Assembly: GCA_964503315.1 (NCBI GenBank)
Contig: CAZCZL010000006.1
Span: 62,001-126,000 of the forward strand
Direction of reading: 5' to 3'
DNA: 64,000 nt
Source of the DNA: FEB-12 sp964503315
Lineage (GTDB): Bacteria > Zixibacteria > MSB-5A5 > GN15 > FEB-12
In this document: piece by piece, positions 1 to 8,960 of the stretch
How positions within the stretch are numbered: position 1 is the stretch's first letter
Layout: every line of letters starts with the position of its first letter
Made by a program: the position numbers and the translations under genes
The notes under the pieces: generated by a model
What the model saw: only the letters and a program-made list of their open reading frames with translations
The model's database searches: none
What the model was told of the DNA's origin: nothing

Positions 1-993
1 ACTGCTCCGGCCACGCTACTCGAAATTGCTATCGCCCAACTAAGAGAGCGGAGCCTGGCAGGTAGAGAAACGGGGTACAGGGAGTTCTGGAGCAGGGCGC
101 GCGAGATCCTTGAGCAGTTCAAGACACTGAAGCCACTGGCCCCGGCAGACAGGCAGCGGCTGTGGGAACTCTATCGTGAAGTGTGCGACGCGGTGCATTC
201 GCGCCAGGTGGAGGAACGTCATTCGCTGCGGGAGGAGTCGCAGACGAAGCGTGCCGTACTTGAGACTCAAATTGCAGAGGCGCGCGGACTTCTGACCACC
301 GAAGCTGAATTTGGAGCAGTGACGCGAGCGCGGGACCTGTTGACCGCGGCTATGCAGCAGATGAAATCGCACACTGAGGCGATCCCACGGGAAGGATCAA
401 CTGAAAACCAGGACGGAGGGCATCCAGTACGACTCCTTAAAGATGATCGCGAGGCGGTCTGGATACAGTGGCAAGAAGTTCGCGGAATGTTGGCCGAGAT
501 TCAGCTAAAGTGGCAGAATCAGTTTCAGGCGAGGGCCACCAGCCTCAAAGAATCAGCCGAGAATGGGGAGCCTGCGGGAATTCTCAAGAAAGTAAGAGAG
601 CTGCAGCAGGAGATATTCAAAGTCGGTTTGAGTCGTGAGCAACGGGAGTCTCTACGCGGGATATTGAATGATGCCTGGAAGATCGCGATCAGTCGTCTGC
701 AGGTGCTTCGGGAGGAACGACGGACGCGGCACGCCGAGTGGAAAACGCGGATGCAGGAAAATCTGAAGCGCTGGAGTGACCAGGTCGAGCGCCGCGAGAA
801 AACACTGGAGCATCTGCGCGGACAGATCCAGAAGCTCGAGACAATGCTGGAGACAGCGCGCAGTGATGACCATGCCGAGCGGGTGCGCGGATGGATAAGC
901 GAGACAGAGACCAAACTCCGCAACACCGAAGAAACGCTGGCGAGCCTTCGCGAGAAGATCGTGTCAGTGCACGCAAAGCTCAAACGCGGATAG
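1..993 (+). CDS. DUF349-like coiled-coil protein, 5' end outside window
   Basis: The frame is open from base 1 to the stop at 993, so the N-terminus lies left of the window. The visible 330 residues are strongly helical and charged, with a Trp/Arg/Glu-rich pattern. One segment around bases 150-200 ('LWELYREVCDAVHSRQ') resembles the core of DUF349 repeats. The last 100 residues form a long heptad-like coiled coil. A GTG at 181 could serve as a start, but upstream codons read as the same protein, so truncation by the window edge is more likely. DUF349 proteins are poorly characterised; no catalytic motif is visible. It converges on the small minus-strand gene that follows, with a 9-nt gap. The family call is by eye and tentative. 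Confidence 0.6.
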   Translation, partial: TAPATLLEIAIAQLRERSLAGRETGYREFWSRAREILEQFKTLKPLAPADRQRLWELYREVCDAVHSRQVEERHSLREESQTKRAVLETQIAEARGLLTTEAEFGAVTRARDLLTAAMQQMKSHTEAIPREGSTENQDGGHPVRLLKDDREAVWIQWQEVRGMLAEIQLKWQNQFQARATSLKESAENGEPAGILKKVRELQQEIFKVGLSREQRESLRGILNDAWKIAISRLQVLREERRTRHAEWKTRMQENLKRWSDQVERREKTLEHLRGQIQKLETMLETARSDDHAERVRGWISETETKLRNTEETLASLREKIVSVHAKLKRG

Positions 994-1002
994 CGCGGCG
1001 CA

Positions 1003-1242
1003 TCACGAAGATTCACAATCGGCCTTGTTCAGAGCGGCGACGAAATGAATCACCTGCTCCATGAAGTAATAGGCATGATCACGCGAAATGATAATCACTC
1101 CTTTACATGGATGGAGCGCGTGAATACGGAGAATTCTTTCTCCGGTGGCATCGCGGATGATATTCAGTTTGAATGGACGCGCGGTGGTACGTCCAGCATT
1201 CGAGCCTGAGTTTCCGTTTTTCGAGGTACTCTGGTGTTTCAT
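1003..1242 (-). CDS. Small hypothetical protein (79 aa)
   Basis: A 79-residue reading frame with an ATG at 1242 preceded by a purine-rich stretch (GGGGAGTAGGAAG) that can act as a ribosome binding site. The first 20 residues are Ser/Gly/Thr/Asn-rich and probably disordered. The rest is compact with alternating hydrophobic strands ('FKLNIIRD', 'GVIIISRDHAYYFMEQVIHFV') and two Cys. There is no signal peptide and no family I recognise. It is convergent with the DUF349-like gene and transcribed divergently from phoU. Coding status rests on the binding site, composition and position only. Confidence 0.45.
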   Translation of the reverse strand: MKHQSTSKNGNSGSNAGRTTARPFKLNIIRDATGERILRIHALHPCKGVIIISRDHAYYFMEQVIHFVAALNKADCESS

Positions 1243-1287
1243 CTTCCTACTCCCCTATAGCTGTTCGTAAGACGATAAACCGGCGCA

Positions 1288-1304
1288 CTGACAGGGGCTG
1301 TCAG
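1288..1304. promoter_or_regulatory. Inverted repeat upstream of phoU
   Basis: Perfect 7-bp arms CTGACAG-GGG-CTGTCAG in the divergent region between the small minus-strand gene and phoU. The right arm resembles half of a PhoB box (CTGTCAT), but Pho boxes are direct repeats and this is inverted. It could be an operator or a small RNA hairpin. It lies about 170 bp before the phoU start. Confidence 0.3.
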
Positions 1305-1474
1305 TAAAAAGCGATCCTAAGTACAATTTGCAGAATATTATATAACCAACTGTGGTACAACGGTATGCATCGCCCAATACGGACCTCCCAAGTCGAAAAA
1401 CGGGCTATTTTTGGTTGAAGGTTGCGTATAAGACTCTATATTCGGGCAACAAACTTTGGAGACACAATAAGTAC

Positions 1475-2146
1475 ATGTCGCAACACTTAGTCCGGGAAAT
1501 CACGCGCGTCAAACAACAGATTCTGACTCTGGGGGCGGAGGTTGAGGACTCACTGCGTCATGCGGTAACCTCGCTCGTGAATCGCGATACCGTTCTGGCC
1601 AAGCAGGTGATTTCGCGCGATTCGGAGATCGACCAGCAGGAAGTGGATATCGAAGAAGACTGCCTCAAGATTCTGGCATTACACCAGCCCGTGGCGATCG
1701 ATCTTCGGTTTCTGATAGCGGTGCTGAAGATCAACAACGACCTGGAGCGCATAGGCGATCTGGCGGTGAATATCGCGGAGCGGTCGTTGTCGTTGAGTCT
1801 GCTTCCCCCCATAACTCCCCCTTTCGATCTGGCGGCGATGGCTGCCCGAGTTCAAAGCATGGTCAGGAAAAGTCTGGACGCGCTGGTTGAACTGGACACC
1901 CAGAAAGCGCATCAGGTGCTGGCCGAGGATGACGCGGTTGACAGCGCGCATCGTCAAATGTACGACCACGTGAAAGCAGCTATACGCAGAGAACTTGAGC
2001 GAACGGACGAACTGATCCAGCTGCTTGCGGTATCACGGTATCTGGAGAGAGTCGCGGACCATGCCACGAATATCGCCGAGGATGTGATCTATCTGGTAGA
2101 TGGGCAGATCGCCCGCCATCGGTCGGATAATCAGCTTGGCCAGTGA
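1475..2146 (+). CDS. phoU: Phosphate-signalling protein PhoU
   Basis: A 223-residue protein made of two similar three-helix PhoU repeats. The first has the pattern LGAEVEDSLRHAV...DSEIDQQEVDIEEDCLKILALHQPVA; the second ends with RYLERVADHATNIAEDVIYLV. The E/DxxxD motifs in both repeats are the usual metal-binding sites. PhoU is a cytoplasmic negative regulator that links phosphate transporters to PhoR/PhoB. The frame is open upstream to 1352, but the ATG at 1475 gives the normal PhoU length and N-terminus and follows a GGAG. It converges with the PiT transporter gene (6-nt gap), so this is a phosphate cluster without pst genes in view. Family assignment is firm; its partner kinase is not seen here. 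Confidence 0.93.
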   Translation: MSQHLVREITRVKQQILTLGAEVEDSLRHAVTSLVNRDTVLAKQVISRDSEIDQQEVDIEEDCLKILALHQPVAIDLRFLIAVLKINNDLERIGDLAVNIAERSLSLSLLPPITPPFDLAAMAARVQSMVRKSLDALVELDTQKAHQVLAEDDAVDSAHRQMYDHVKAAIRRELERTDELIQLLAVSRYLERVADHATNIAEDVIYLVDGQIARHRSDNQLGQ

Positions 2147-2152
2147 TTCGCG

Positions 2153-3175
2153 TTAGAGCATCAAGTGGAAGAGATAGAAACAACCCGCGGAGATGAGCGC
2201 TGAGGCGGGGATGGTAAAGATCCAGGCCCAGATAATTCGTCCGGCGACTCCCCATTTGATGCCGGTCAGTTTCCGCGTCGCTCCAACTCCAACAATAGCT
2301 CCGGTAATGGTGTGCGTCGTAGAGACCGGGATGCCAAAGTGAGTGGCGCCGAATAGTGTGGCGGCACCGGCAGTTTCGGCACAGAATCCACCGACCGGTT
2401 TGAGTTTGGTGATCTTCATCCCCATCGTCTTGACAATGCGCCACCCGCCAAAGGCAGTCCCAATCGCCATAGCGGCGTGGCAGGATAGAATAATCCAGGC
2501 CGTGTTCCAGTGCATGAGCGATAGCTCAGTATCTGGCCGCATGATCCCGCCGGCGATGAGAAGCGCCATGATAATACCCATAGTCTTCTGAGCATCGTTG
2601 CCACCGTGCCCAAGCGAGTATAAGGCGGCAGAGAGCAGTTGTCCTTTGCGGAAAAGCCGGTCCACCTCCGTCGGCCTGTAGCGGCGGAAGATCCAATAGA
2701 CCGCTATCATTACCACAAAGCCGATAACAAGACCGATGAGCGGCGCAAGCGGGATGAATTTGACAGTCTTCCAGACGTTATCCATACGAATGACCTCCCA
2801 CCCCTTGTACGCAAGTCCGGCGCCGGCCACGCCACCAATGAGCGCATGCGAGGAGCTCGTCGGTAACCCGAGATACCAGGTGATGAGATCCCAGACTATT
2901 GCCCCGATCAATCCGGCCAGAACGACCCAGACATAGGTGTGATCCGTGCCGTCGACCTTGACGATCTTGGCAATTGTGTCAGCGACCCTTGGGGCGAAGA
3001 CAAACATAGCGATGAAGTTGAAGAAGGCTGCCCAGAGAACCGCAACCCGGGGACTTAGAACACGAGTTGAGACAACGGTAGCAATGGAGTTGGCAGCATC
3101 ATGAAAGCCATTAATGACATCGAAGATCAGCGCAATGCCAACGGTGATGATAATGACTATCTCAAGTGACGGCAT
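2153..3175 (-). CDS. pit: PiT-family inorganic phosphate transporter
   Basis: A 340-residue integral membrane protein with about ten hydrophobic helices. The PiT signature GFHDAANSIATVVSTR is at residues 23-38 and its inverted-repeat counterpart (GIPVSTTHTITGAIVG) in the second half. These segments bind phosphate and the coupling cation (H+ or Na+). It sits two bases downstream of the DUF47 gene and is almost certainly co-transcribed with it, the standard DUF47-PiT pairing. Length is short compared with E. coli PitA but normal for the DUF47-linked bacterial and archaeal type. Confidence 0.95.
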   Translation of the reverse strand: MPSLEIVIIITVGIALIFDVINGFHDAANSIATVVSTRVLSPRVAVLWAAFFNFIAMFVFAPRVADTIAKIVKVDGTDHTYVWVVLAGLIGAIVWDLITWYLGLPTSSSHALIGGVAGAGLAYKGWEVIRMDNVWKTVKFIPLAPLIGLVIGFVVMIAVYWIFRRYRPTEVDRLFRKGQLLSAALYSLGHGGNDAQKTMGIIMALLIAGGIMRPDTELSLMHWNTAWIILSCHAAMAIGTAFGGWRIVKTMGMKITKLKPVGGFCAETAGAATLFGATHFGIPVSTTHTITGAIVGVGATRKLTGIKWGVAGRIIWAWIFTIPASALISAGCFYLFHLML

Positions 3176-3177
3176 GC

Positions 3178-3825
3178 TTACGACGCCTCAATTACCACAC
3201 CTTGTACGATATTGGCGACCTCTTCACAACGGTCGGTGGCTCGTTCAAGCCGCTCAAAGATCTCTTTCCACTTGATGACATGGATCGGGTTGGGTTCGTC
3301 CTTGAACAGACGCTGCAAGGCAGACCGAAGTATCTGGTCTCCCTGATTCTCAGCGTCGTAGATCAGTCGACAATGATTGTTGATGCGATCGGAATCACGA
3401 TTGAGGTGGCGGAAGTGAAGGATGGCGCCATCGATCTCTTTCGTTGCCTTTATCAACACCTCGGTAAACTGCTTCATTTCAGGGCGAGTCTCGGTGATCT
3501 CATAGAGAACCATGCGTGACGTGACTGAGTCAACACAGTCAATGATATCATCCAGTCGCTTCATCAGACGATGAATATCAGCGCGGTCGATCGGCGTGAT
3601 GAAAGTGCGATGGAGCGCTTCGATGCATTCATGAGTGATGTCGTCAGCGGCGTGCTCAAGTTCTTTGATGCGCTGGGATCGCGGCACGAGGTCGGAAGGT
3701 TTGGCGGCGATCGCGTCCAGTTCGAGGCACGCCTCAATGGAAAGTTTGGTGTGCTTCTCGAAGAAGTCAAAGAAGCTGGTTTCCTGGGGGAGTAATCGTC
3801 TTAGCATTATGGCTCGCGGTGACAT
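3178..3825 (-). CDS. DUF47/PhoU-like accessory protein of the PiT transporter
   Basis: A 215-residue all-helical protein of the DUF47 (YkaA/PhoU_div) family. Typical elements are MLRRLLPQETSFFDFFEKH at the N-terminus, 'ELEHAADDITHE' and 'LDDIIDCVDSV' in the middle, and 'RATDRCEEVANIVQGVVIE' at the end. It probably controls the adjacent PiT carrier, as PhoU does for Pst. The frame is open upstream to 3909, but the ATG at 3825 is chosen because AGGAAG lies 7 nt before it and the family N-terminus starts there. A sigma70-like promoter lies at 3881-3909. Confidence 0.9.
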   Translation of the reverse strand: MSPRAIMLRRLLPQETSFFDFFEKHTKLSIEACLELDAIAAKPSDLVPRSQRIKELEHAADDITHECIEALHRTFITPIDRADIHRLMKRLDDIIDCVDSVTSRMVLYEITETRPEMKQFTEVLIKATKEIDGAILHFRHLNRDSDRINNHCRLIYDAENQGDQILRSALQRLFKDEPNPIHVIKWKEIFERLERATDRCEEVANIVQGVVIEAS

Positions 3826-3880
3826 GGTTGCACTTCCTGTTCCATAGATCAGAGAAGCTTGTCGTGCACAAATCGCGGTA

Positions 3881-3909
3881 ACCTTAACACAATCCGAACA
3901 GTTGGTCAA
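3881..3909 (-). promoter_or_regulatory. Promoter of DUF47-pit
   Basis: On the minus strand TTGACC (3904-3909), a 17-bp spacer and TAAGGT (3881-3886), about 55 bp before the chosen start of the DUF47 gene. Spacing is ideal; the -10 is weak. Predicted by eye only. Confidence 0.45.
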
Positions 3910-4003
3910 GTGGGTTTTGCGGAAGATTCGAACGGATGTAACCTGTTACCCAAGAGACAAGTAGAGAGACCGATCTGTCCACTTGCCACTGCGCGGGACG
4001 CGC

Positions 4004-4032
4004 TAACAAAACAGGGCCGCTTGCGCGGCCCT
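4004..4032 (-). terminator. Terminator after the cytochrome gene
   Basis: Perfect 8-bp stem AGGGCCGC (4013-4020)/GCGGCCCT (4025-4032) with a 4-nt loop. On the minus strand it is followed by GTTTTGTT, so it fits as the intrinsic terminator of the ccm-cytochrome block. Confidence 0.75.
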
Positions 4033-4092
4033 GATGCCCTATGCACTGGAGGTGACCATTCAGTACATATTGAGCAGTAGAGTACTTTCGGA

Positions 4093-6054
4093 TCAGTGTT
4101 TAGTCTTGGTCTCTTCCTTCTGTGTTGACTCTTTCTCTACATTGCCCTCTGCCTTCATCCGCTCATACCAGGCCGGATGGTGGTGTTCGCAGGATTCCAC
4201 TGTCATGCGACCGGTGATCCAGGTCAGTGACATCGGATATTGATCCGGATGGAAGATGACAAAGAAGAAGTGGAAGACGGCAATCGCGAGCGTGGCGAGC
4301 CAGGCTTCGTAAAGGTGCACGGTCTCCGCGATCTTCACGGTCCAGGCGGGCATAAAACTGGTGAAGAAGGTCGGGAACCAGAGGATGAATCCGGTGAGGG
4401 CCATAATGAAGGTGCCCCAGACGAGCGCCCAATACTCGGCCTTCTCAGTATAATCGTACTGATCGAATTTCGGTCTCTCTTTGGCCATGCCCATGTAGAA
4501 CATAAGATTCTGCTTCACGTTGACGATGTCCTGCTTGGTAGGCCAGAAGGCGCGCAGCTCTTTCTTGCCGCGACGGGTGAAGAGCAGGAAGATCGCGTGA
4601 TGCAGAGAAATGTAGCAGAGAAAGACTGCCGCGATACGGTGGATCACCGAGCGGGTATCTTCCTGAATGCCGATCGCGCCGAGCCCTTTCGCCCACCAGA
4701 CATCGGGATAGCGCAGAGCAAAACCGGTGATCACGAGTGTAATAAAGGCGACCGTCAGGACCAGGTGCTGATAGACCATTCCCTTGGTGAACCGTTCGAC
4801 TGTCGGCTGGCCCTTATTGGCGCGGTGTTTGTCGATGACAAAGCGGCCGACGATGATCAGGTTGTGGGCGATCATACCACCGATGATGATGACTATGGCG
4901 ATAATATAGATATCTTCGACGACCGAGTTCAGGTCATGGAACTCGGTTTCGGCGGTATTGTGCGAGTAGCTGGCCGCGAATGACGCGTTCGCTTTCGGGT
5001 GGCACTTCTGACAGGTCGCGGTCAGATTGTCCGGATGGATCGACGAGGCGACATTGGTCTTGGGTAGAATATCATGGGCCTTGTGGCAGGATGCGCAGGT
5101 AGCTGCCTTGACTGACCCACCGCGTACCGCCAGGCCGTGATAGGAATCCTGGTAGGATGTAAATTTGGCGCCCGAAAGACCGAACTTCTCGTTGATACGC
5201 GGATCGTTGTGGCATTTGGCGCAGACAAAGTCCGACATATTGGAAGCATTCACCGGCGAGTTGGGGTCATCTATCTGCAGGATCTCATGCTCGCCGTGAC
5301 AGTCGGTACAGTTCGGTGAATCGAGAATACCGGCGGCAAGGGCCTTGCCGTGGATGCCGCGGCTGTACTGAATATAAATGTCGTTATGGCACTTGGCGCA
5401 GGTGCTCGGAATGTTCATCTTATTGACAAGCGACTTGGGATCAGAGGCCTTTTTCAGGTCGTGCATGCCGTGACAATCGTTGCAGGAGGCGGCGGAACCG
5501 ACGCCCTTGGCGATCCCTTCAGCATGGATACCGCGCATATAGCGATCGTGGGAATCCGCGATGCGAATATCCGGATCAAGCTTCAGCGCCAACTTGGAGT
5601 GACATGCCGAGCAAGTATTAGGCAGATTCTTGGCCGACGTGGTCGCCAACTCATCGGTGTCACGGCGAATGTCATGCTTGGAGTGACAGGACGCGCAGGT
5701 CGGCGCGTTTGGATTGTCCTGTGAAGCGGTGCCGTGCGCTGACTCATTGTAGATCGGCTGGACATCGCTGTGACAGGTGCCGCAATCGACACGATTAGCC
5801 GTTTCTTTGTGGGGATAATCAGTCACACCAGCCAAGTCGGTGTGGCAATCGACGCAGTTCATGCCGGCATGAACTGACGAATCAATCGCTCCCTGCGGGA
5901 CCGTCATCGGAATCTCGATTCCGTGACGGTCAAGGCCTGTCATCCCCTCTTCGGCATGGCAGGTCAGGCAGTTAGCGTTATCATCCTGAGCGGTGGCTGC
6001 TTGGGCGAACAGGACACCAGCCACCAGGATCAGCAGCGTTAAGAAGCGTTTCAT
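4093..6054 (-). CDS. Fusion of 11-haem cytochrome c and membrane cytochrome b
   Basis: A 653-residue protein. Residues 1-22 are a signal peptide (MKRFLTLLILVAGVLFAQAATA). About 390 periplasmic residues follow with eleven CxxCH motifs (CLTCH, CVDCH, CGTCH, CASCH, CSACH, CNDCH, CAKCH, CTDCH, CAKCH, CASCH, CQKCH) and many extra His that can be distal ligands. The C-terminal third has about five transmembrane helices of the cytochrome b561/formate-dehydrogenase-gamma type, with His in 'VIHRIAAVFLCYISLHHAIF', 'ETVHLYEAWLATLAIAVFHF' and other helices for b haems. It likely moves electrons between the quinone pool and periplasmic or extracellular acceptors; the direction is unknown. The ATG at 6054 is chosen for the signal peptide and a GAGGTGACC before it, although the frame is open to 6189. 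It lies downstream of ccmCDEF on the same strand, which supplies c-haem maturation. Confidence 0.9.
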   Translation of the reverse strand: MKRFLTLLILVAGVLFAQAATAQDDNANCLTCHAEEGMTGLDRHGIEIPMTVPQGAIDSSVHAGMNCVDCHTDLAGVTDYPHKETANRVDCGTCHSDVQPIYNESAHGTASQDNPNAPTCASCHSKHDIRRDTDELATTSAKNLPNTCSACHSKLALKLDPDIRIADSHDRYMRGIHAEGIAKGVGSAASCNDCHGMHDLKKASDPKSLVNKMNIPSTCAKCHNDIYIQYSRGIHGKALAAGILDSPNCTDCHGEHEILQIDDPNSPVNASNMSDFVCAKCHNDPRINEKFGLSGAKFTSYQDSYHGLAVRGGSVKAATCASCHKAHDILPKTNVASSIHPDNLTATCQKCHPKANASFAASYSHNTAETEFHDLNSVVEDIYIIAIVIIIGGMIAHNLIIVGRFVIDKHRANKGQPTVERFTKGMVYQHLVLTVAFITLVITGFALRYPDVWWAKGLGAIGIQEDTRSVIHRIAAVFLCYISLHHAIFLLFTRRGKKELRAFWPTKQDIVNVKQNLMFYMGMAKERPKFDQYDYTEKAEYWALVWGTFIMALTGFILWFPTFFTSFMPAWTVKIAETVHLYEAWLATLAIAVFHFFFVIFHPDQYPMSLTWITGRMTVESCEHHHPAWYERMKAEGNVEKESTQKEETKTKH

Positions 6055-6177
6055 TTGGTCACCTCGTCTACATCTGAGTCGCCGTCTCCGGTGTGCCGTT
6101 GGACTCGGCCAGCGGTCGGCGGCGGTAATTTCGTTTACGCTGGGAGCAGCACGGCTGCCGCTACCCATCGGTTGTGA

Positions 6178-6206
6178 ATTTATGCACAATCTACCTTATT
6201 TGTCAA
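6178..6206 (-). promoter_or_regulatory. Candidate promoter of the cytochrome gene
   Basis: Minus strand TTGACA (6201-6206), 17-bp spacer, ATAAAT (6178-6183), about 120 bp before the ATG at 6054, in an AT-rich stretch. The consensus -35 and spacing are convincing; the long leader is unexplained. Confidence 0.5.
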
Positions 6207-6549
6207 GCATTATATGGATGAAATTGCCTATATAATGCCGATTTACTCTTGTTATCGGAGAGGATAGCTGAAATCCTGAGACCACCTACGAATCTTATTT
6301 GAGAATAATATCACAATGTTGTATGGATTAATTAAGTTAGTGCAAGTAAAGCGATTGTGCTTATGGGGGCAATTCAGGAAGGTATCACGGGACAAATGAT
6401 TGGGAACGACAGCAACTCCCCACTTCCCCATGGTGTCAGTTTCGATTGAGCTATTGGACGGTTGTCTCGGACAGATCATCTGCATAAGCGACGAGCCGGA
6501 AGATAGGGTATATCGACCGGCTCGGGCTACATTCAGCTGATGTCTCAGG
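6207..6549. other. Non-coding gap between cytochrome and ccmF
   Basis: No credible gene. The AT-rich left half leads into the promoter at 6178-6206. On the right an inverted repeat CGAGCCGG (6492-6499)/CCGGCTCG (6517-6524), with a 17-nt loop, follows the ccmF stop. It lacks a T-run, so it may be a weak terminator or an mRNA 3'-end stabiliser. The gap and promoter suggest the cytochrome can be expressed apart from ccm. Confidence 0.4.
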
Positions 6550-8958
6550 TCAGGTGCGGGAAGGCTCGGCAATCGCCGCAGCCGACTCCTGAGCAGCCTT
6601 TTGAGGCGCGTACATCTCTTCCCTGCGCCGCAGGAAGGTGATAAGCGAACCAATCATGATCAGAATGGCACCGATCCAGACAAAGTTGATGAGCGGCTTC
6701 TTAGAAATATCCAGCACCAACTGCTCGGGGCTCTTCTGGATAAGCCCGGGGATGGCAATAGCGACCGCTCCCTGGTCTGCCATTATCTGTTCGAGGTGCA
6801 CATAATAGGTCTGGCCGGCAACCACAATGGAATCCGGACGCTGAGTGCGGACAGTCTCTCCTGCAGCGTTCTGGGAGTGCTCGACTGCTGGTGAGAGTGT
6901 GAAGTTATTGCCCGCGGTCGAGATCTCGAGCTGCGCAGCGACCATCATCCCGCCTTCGTTCTCGGCGCCATGCTGACCCATCGAGTAACCTTTAAACGTG
7001 ACGGCCAGATCGTTAACTCGGCGGGTCTCGCCTTTCCCGAGGACCAAACCTTCTTCCTCATTCCCCTGTTCGATCTGCTCCGGCGCCATGTAATAGTCAG
7101 CGGTAAAGGTACGATCGATATACGGCCGGCGCATTGTTCCCTGCATACGCTCCGAGAAGTAGAGTTGCGGGCGGGCTTCCTCGGTCGAGCCATTATGGGC
7201 GATAAGCAGTTTAAGCTCGTTATTTGGATGCGTTATCTCGTTCGCCATGCCGTTGTAGGTGATGGAGCGCTGGAAGGCATCGCGGCTCTCCCCTTTTGGA
7301 ATCACCACTTTCTCACTGCTGGTGAAAGCGGCCGAGGCGAGAATACCAACCAGCATCAGACCAAAGCCGAAGTGAGTCAGCTGTCCGCCCATCAGTTTCC
7401 ATCGATCTGGGACAAAGCCAGCGAGATGAATGGCATTGGAAGTCGCCGCCATCAACGCGGTGGCGAAAAACAGCAGATAGAGATAATCAGTAACTCCTAG
7501 GGCGACAGAAACGCCGATCGTGATGACAAATACCGCGATAGCCGGTATCAGCGCCTTCAGAATGTCTTTCTTGAATAGGTACAGACCTATGCCGGTCATG
7601 ACCAGGAGGAAGATGACCGCGAAGAGAATGCCGGACTGGAGTAGGCCGGCGAAAAGGCCAAAGCCGATAACCGCGGCAGTTCCGCCGACGATGAGCAGTT
7701 TACGGCTCCAGTTTTCGAGGCGGAAGTCGGCGTACTGAACAAATGGCGCGATGGTCAGCAGAAACGCCATGATGGTTGCTAGTGGGAGCGCAAAGCCATT
7801 ATACGTCTCTGGATTCGCGGCGCGCGGTTCGGCGCCGACCAAATTGGTCAGGAGAGGGAGCGAAGTCCAGAAAAGGACCACCAGTCCAAACAAAAGCAAC
7901 ATCGCAAGACCAGTGAAAAGTGAAAACTCGCGACTGAAGTAACTGTAGTTGAGCGGAGCGCTCGGTACTGATTTCGCCCGCGGGAGAAAGATAGCCAGGG
8001 TCAACCCGACGGTCACCGCCATAAAACCGATCAAGTAATTGTTAATTCCGAGATCAGTAAAGCTGTGGACCGAGAAATCCGCAAGCACACCTGAGCGGGT
8101 CAGGAAAGTGCCGTACACTACCAGCAGAAATACGAACGACGCCAGAAGCAGATTTGATCTGCGGAGAGCGCCGGAACGTCGCTCAATGATCATGCCATGC
8201 AATAACGCGAGAGATATAACCCATGGGATGAACGAGGAGTTCTCGACCGGATCCCAGGCCCAGAAACCACCCCATCCAAGCGTCTTGTACGCCCAGAAAC
8301 CGCCAAGAATATTTCCACCGGCGAGTGACAGCGCAGTGATGGCGACCCATGGGAAAGCTCGCTTGAGCCACCCTGAATAATCCTTGATGATCAAGGCCGC
8401 CAAGGCAATTGCGAACGGAACCGCGGCCATGGAGTATCCAACAAAAACGATCGGCGGATGAATGACCATCCAGGGATCACGCAAAAGCGGATTGAGACCG
8501 AGACCATCAGGTTGAGCCACCGGAAGGAGCGCAAACGGCGACAGCTTGGTCAGGATCAGCAAGAAGAACAGATTGATGACGCTGAAGACCGTCATCGCCC
8601 AGTACTTGTATTGTCCGCCGCGCTTAATGATGATGTATCCAAACAACGCATTGAGGAAGAGCCAGAGAAGATAGGTTCCTTCCTGGCCACCCCAGAAACC
8701 CGAGATAATATACATCAGCGGCTGGGCGCGTTCATTGTATTCGTACACGTATTTGAAGGCATAGTTATGAGAGAAGAAGAGATAGTAAAGCCAGACGACG
8801 GCTATGCCGGAGAATAACGTGAAGAGATTGTAGGTCAGAGTGGCGAGTCGCTCATATGAGCGCTGGCCGCGGGCGATCATAAAAAACGCAAGGCCTGCCA
8901 CAATGTTGCAGGCCAGGGCGAAAAGTATTGCGAGTTGTCCGGGAATGTGAGCAGTCAT
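6550..8958 (-). CDS. ccmF: Cytochrome c haem lyase subunit CcmF
   Basis: An 802-residue polytopic membrane protein of the HemeHandling (CcmF/NrfE) family. The tryptophan-rich haem motif WGGFWAWDPVENSS is at about residues 229-242, and the conserved 'MVIHPPIVFVGY' His is at about 167. About 14-15 transmembrane helices surround these, with a large periplasmic C-terminal region (residues about 600-750) before a final helix. CcmF takes haem from holo-CcmE and attaches it to CxxCH of apocytochromes. At 802 residues it is longer than E. coli CcmF (about 650); the extra length is in the C-terminal periplasmic part. It lies 2 bases after ccmE, and the eleven-haem protein next door is an obvious client. 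Confidence 0.95.
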   Translation of the reverse strand: MTAHIPGQLAILFALACNIVAGLAFFMIARGQRSYERLATLTYNLFTLFSGIAVVWLYYLFFSHNYAFKYVYEYNERAQPLMYIISGFWGGQEGTYLLWLFLNALFGYIIIKRGGQYKYWAMTVFSVINLFFLLILTKLSPFALLPVAQPDGLGLNPLLRDPWMVIHPPIVFVGYSMAAVPFAIALAALIIKDYSGWLKRAFPWVAITALSLAGGNILGGFWAYKTLGWGGFWAWDPVENSSFIPWVISLALLHGMIIERRSGALRRSNLLLASFVFLLVVYGTFLTRSGVLADFSVHSFTDLGINNYLIGFMAVTVGLTLAIFLPRAKSVPSAPLNYSYFSREFSLFTGLAMLLLFGLVVLFWTSLPLLTNLVGAEPRAANPETYNGFALPLATIMAFLLTIAPFVQYADFRLENWSRKLLIVGGTAAVIGFGLFAGLLQSGILFAVIFLLVMTGIGLYLFKKDILKALIPAIAVFVITIGVSVALGVTDYLYLLFFATALMAATSNAIHLAGFVPDRWKLMGGQLTHFGFGLMLVGILASAAFTSSEKVVIPKGESRDAFQRSITYNGMANEITHPNNELKLLIAHNGSTEEARPQLYFSERMQGTMRRPYIDRTFTADYYMAPEQIEQGNEEEGLVLGKGETRRVNDLAVTFKGYSMGQHGAENEGGMMVAAQLEISTAGNNFTLSPAVEHSQNAAGETVRTQRPDSIVVAGQTYYVHLEQIMADQGAVAIAIPGLIQKSPEQLVLDISKKPLINFVWIGAILIMIGSLITFLRRREEMYAPQKAAQESAAAIAEPSRT

Positions 8959-8960
8959 AG

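Noticed and set aside
1288..1304. PhoB box upstream of phoU
   Set aside because: Pho boxes are direct repeats; this is a single inverted repeat, so it is listed only as an unassigned palindrome.
4240..4983. Plus-strand frame of 247 codons opposite the cytochrome gene
   Set aside because: Antisense shadow of the cytochrome b domain; composition is charged and unlike any family.
6252..6653. Minus-strand frame of 133 codons overlapping the ccmF end
   Set aside because: Overlaps ccmF out of frame, has no ribosome binding site and a Arg/Ser/Leu-biased composition.
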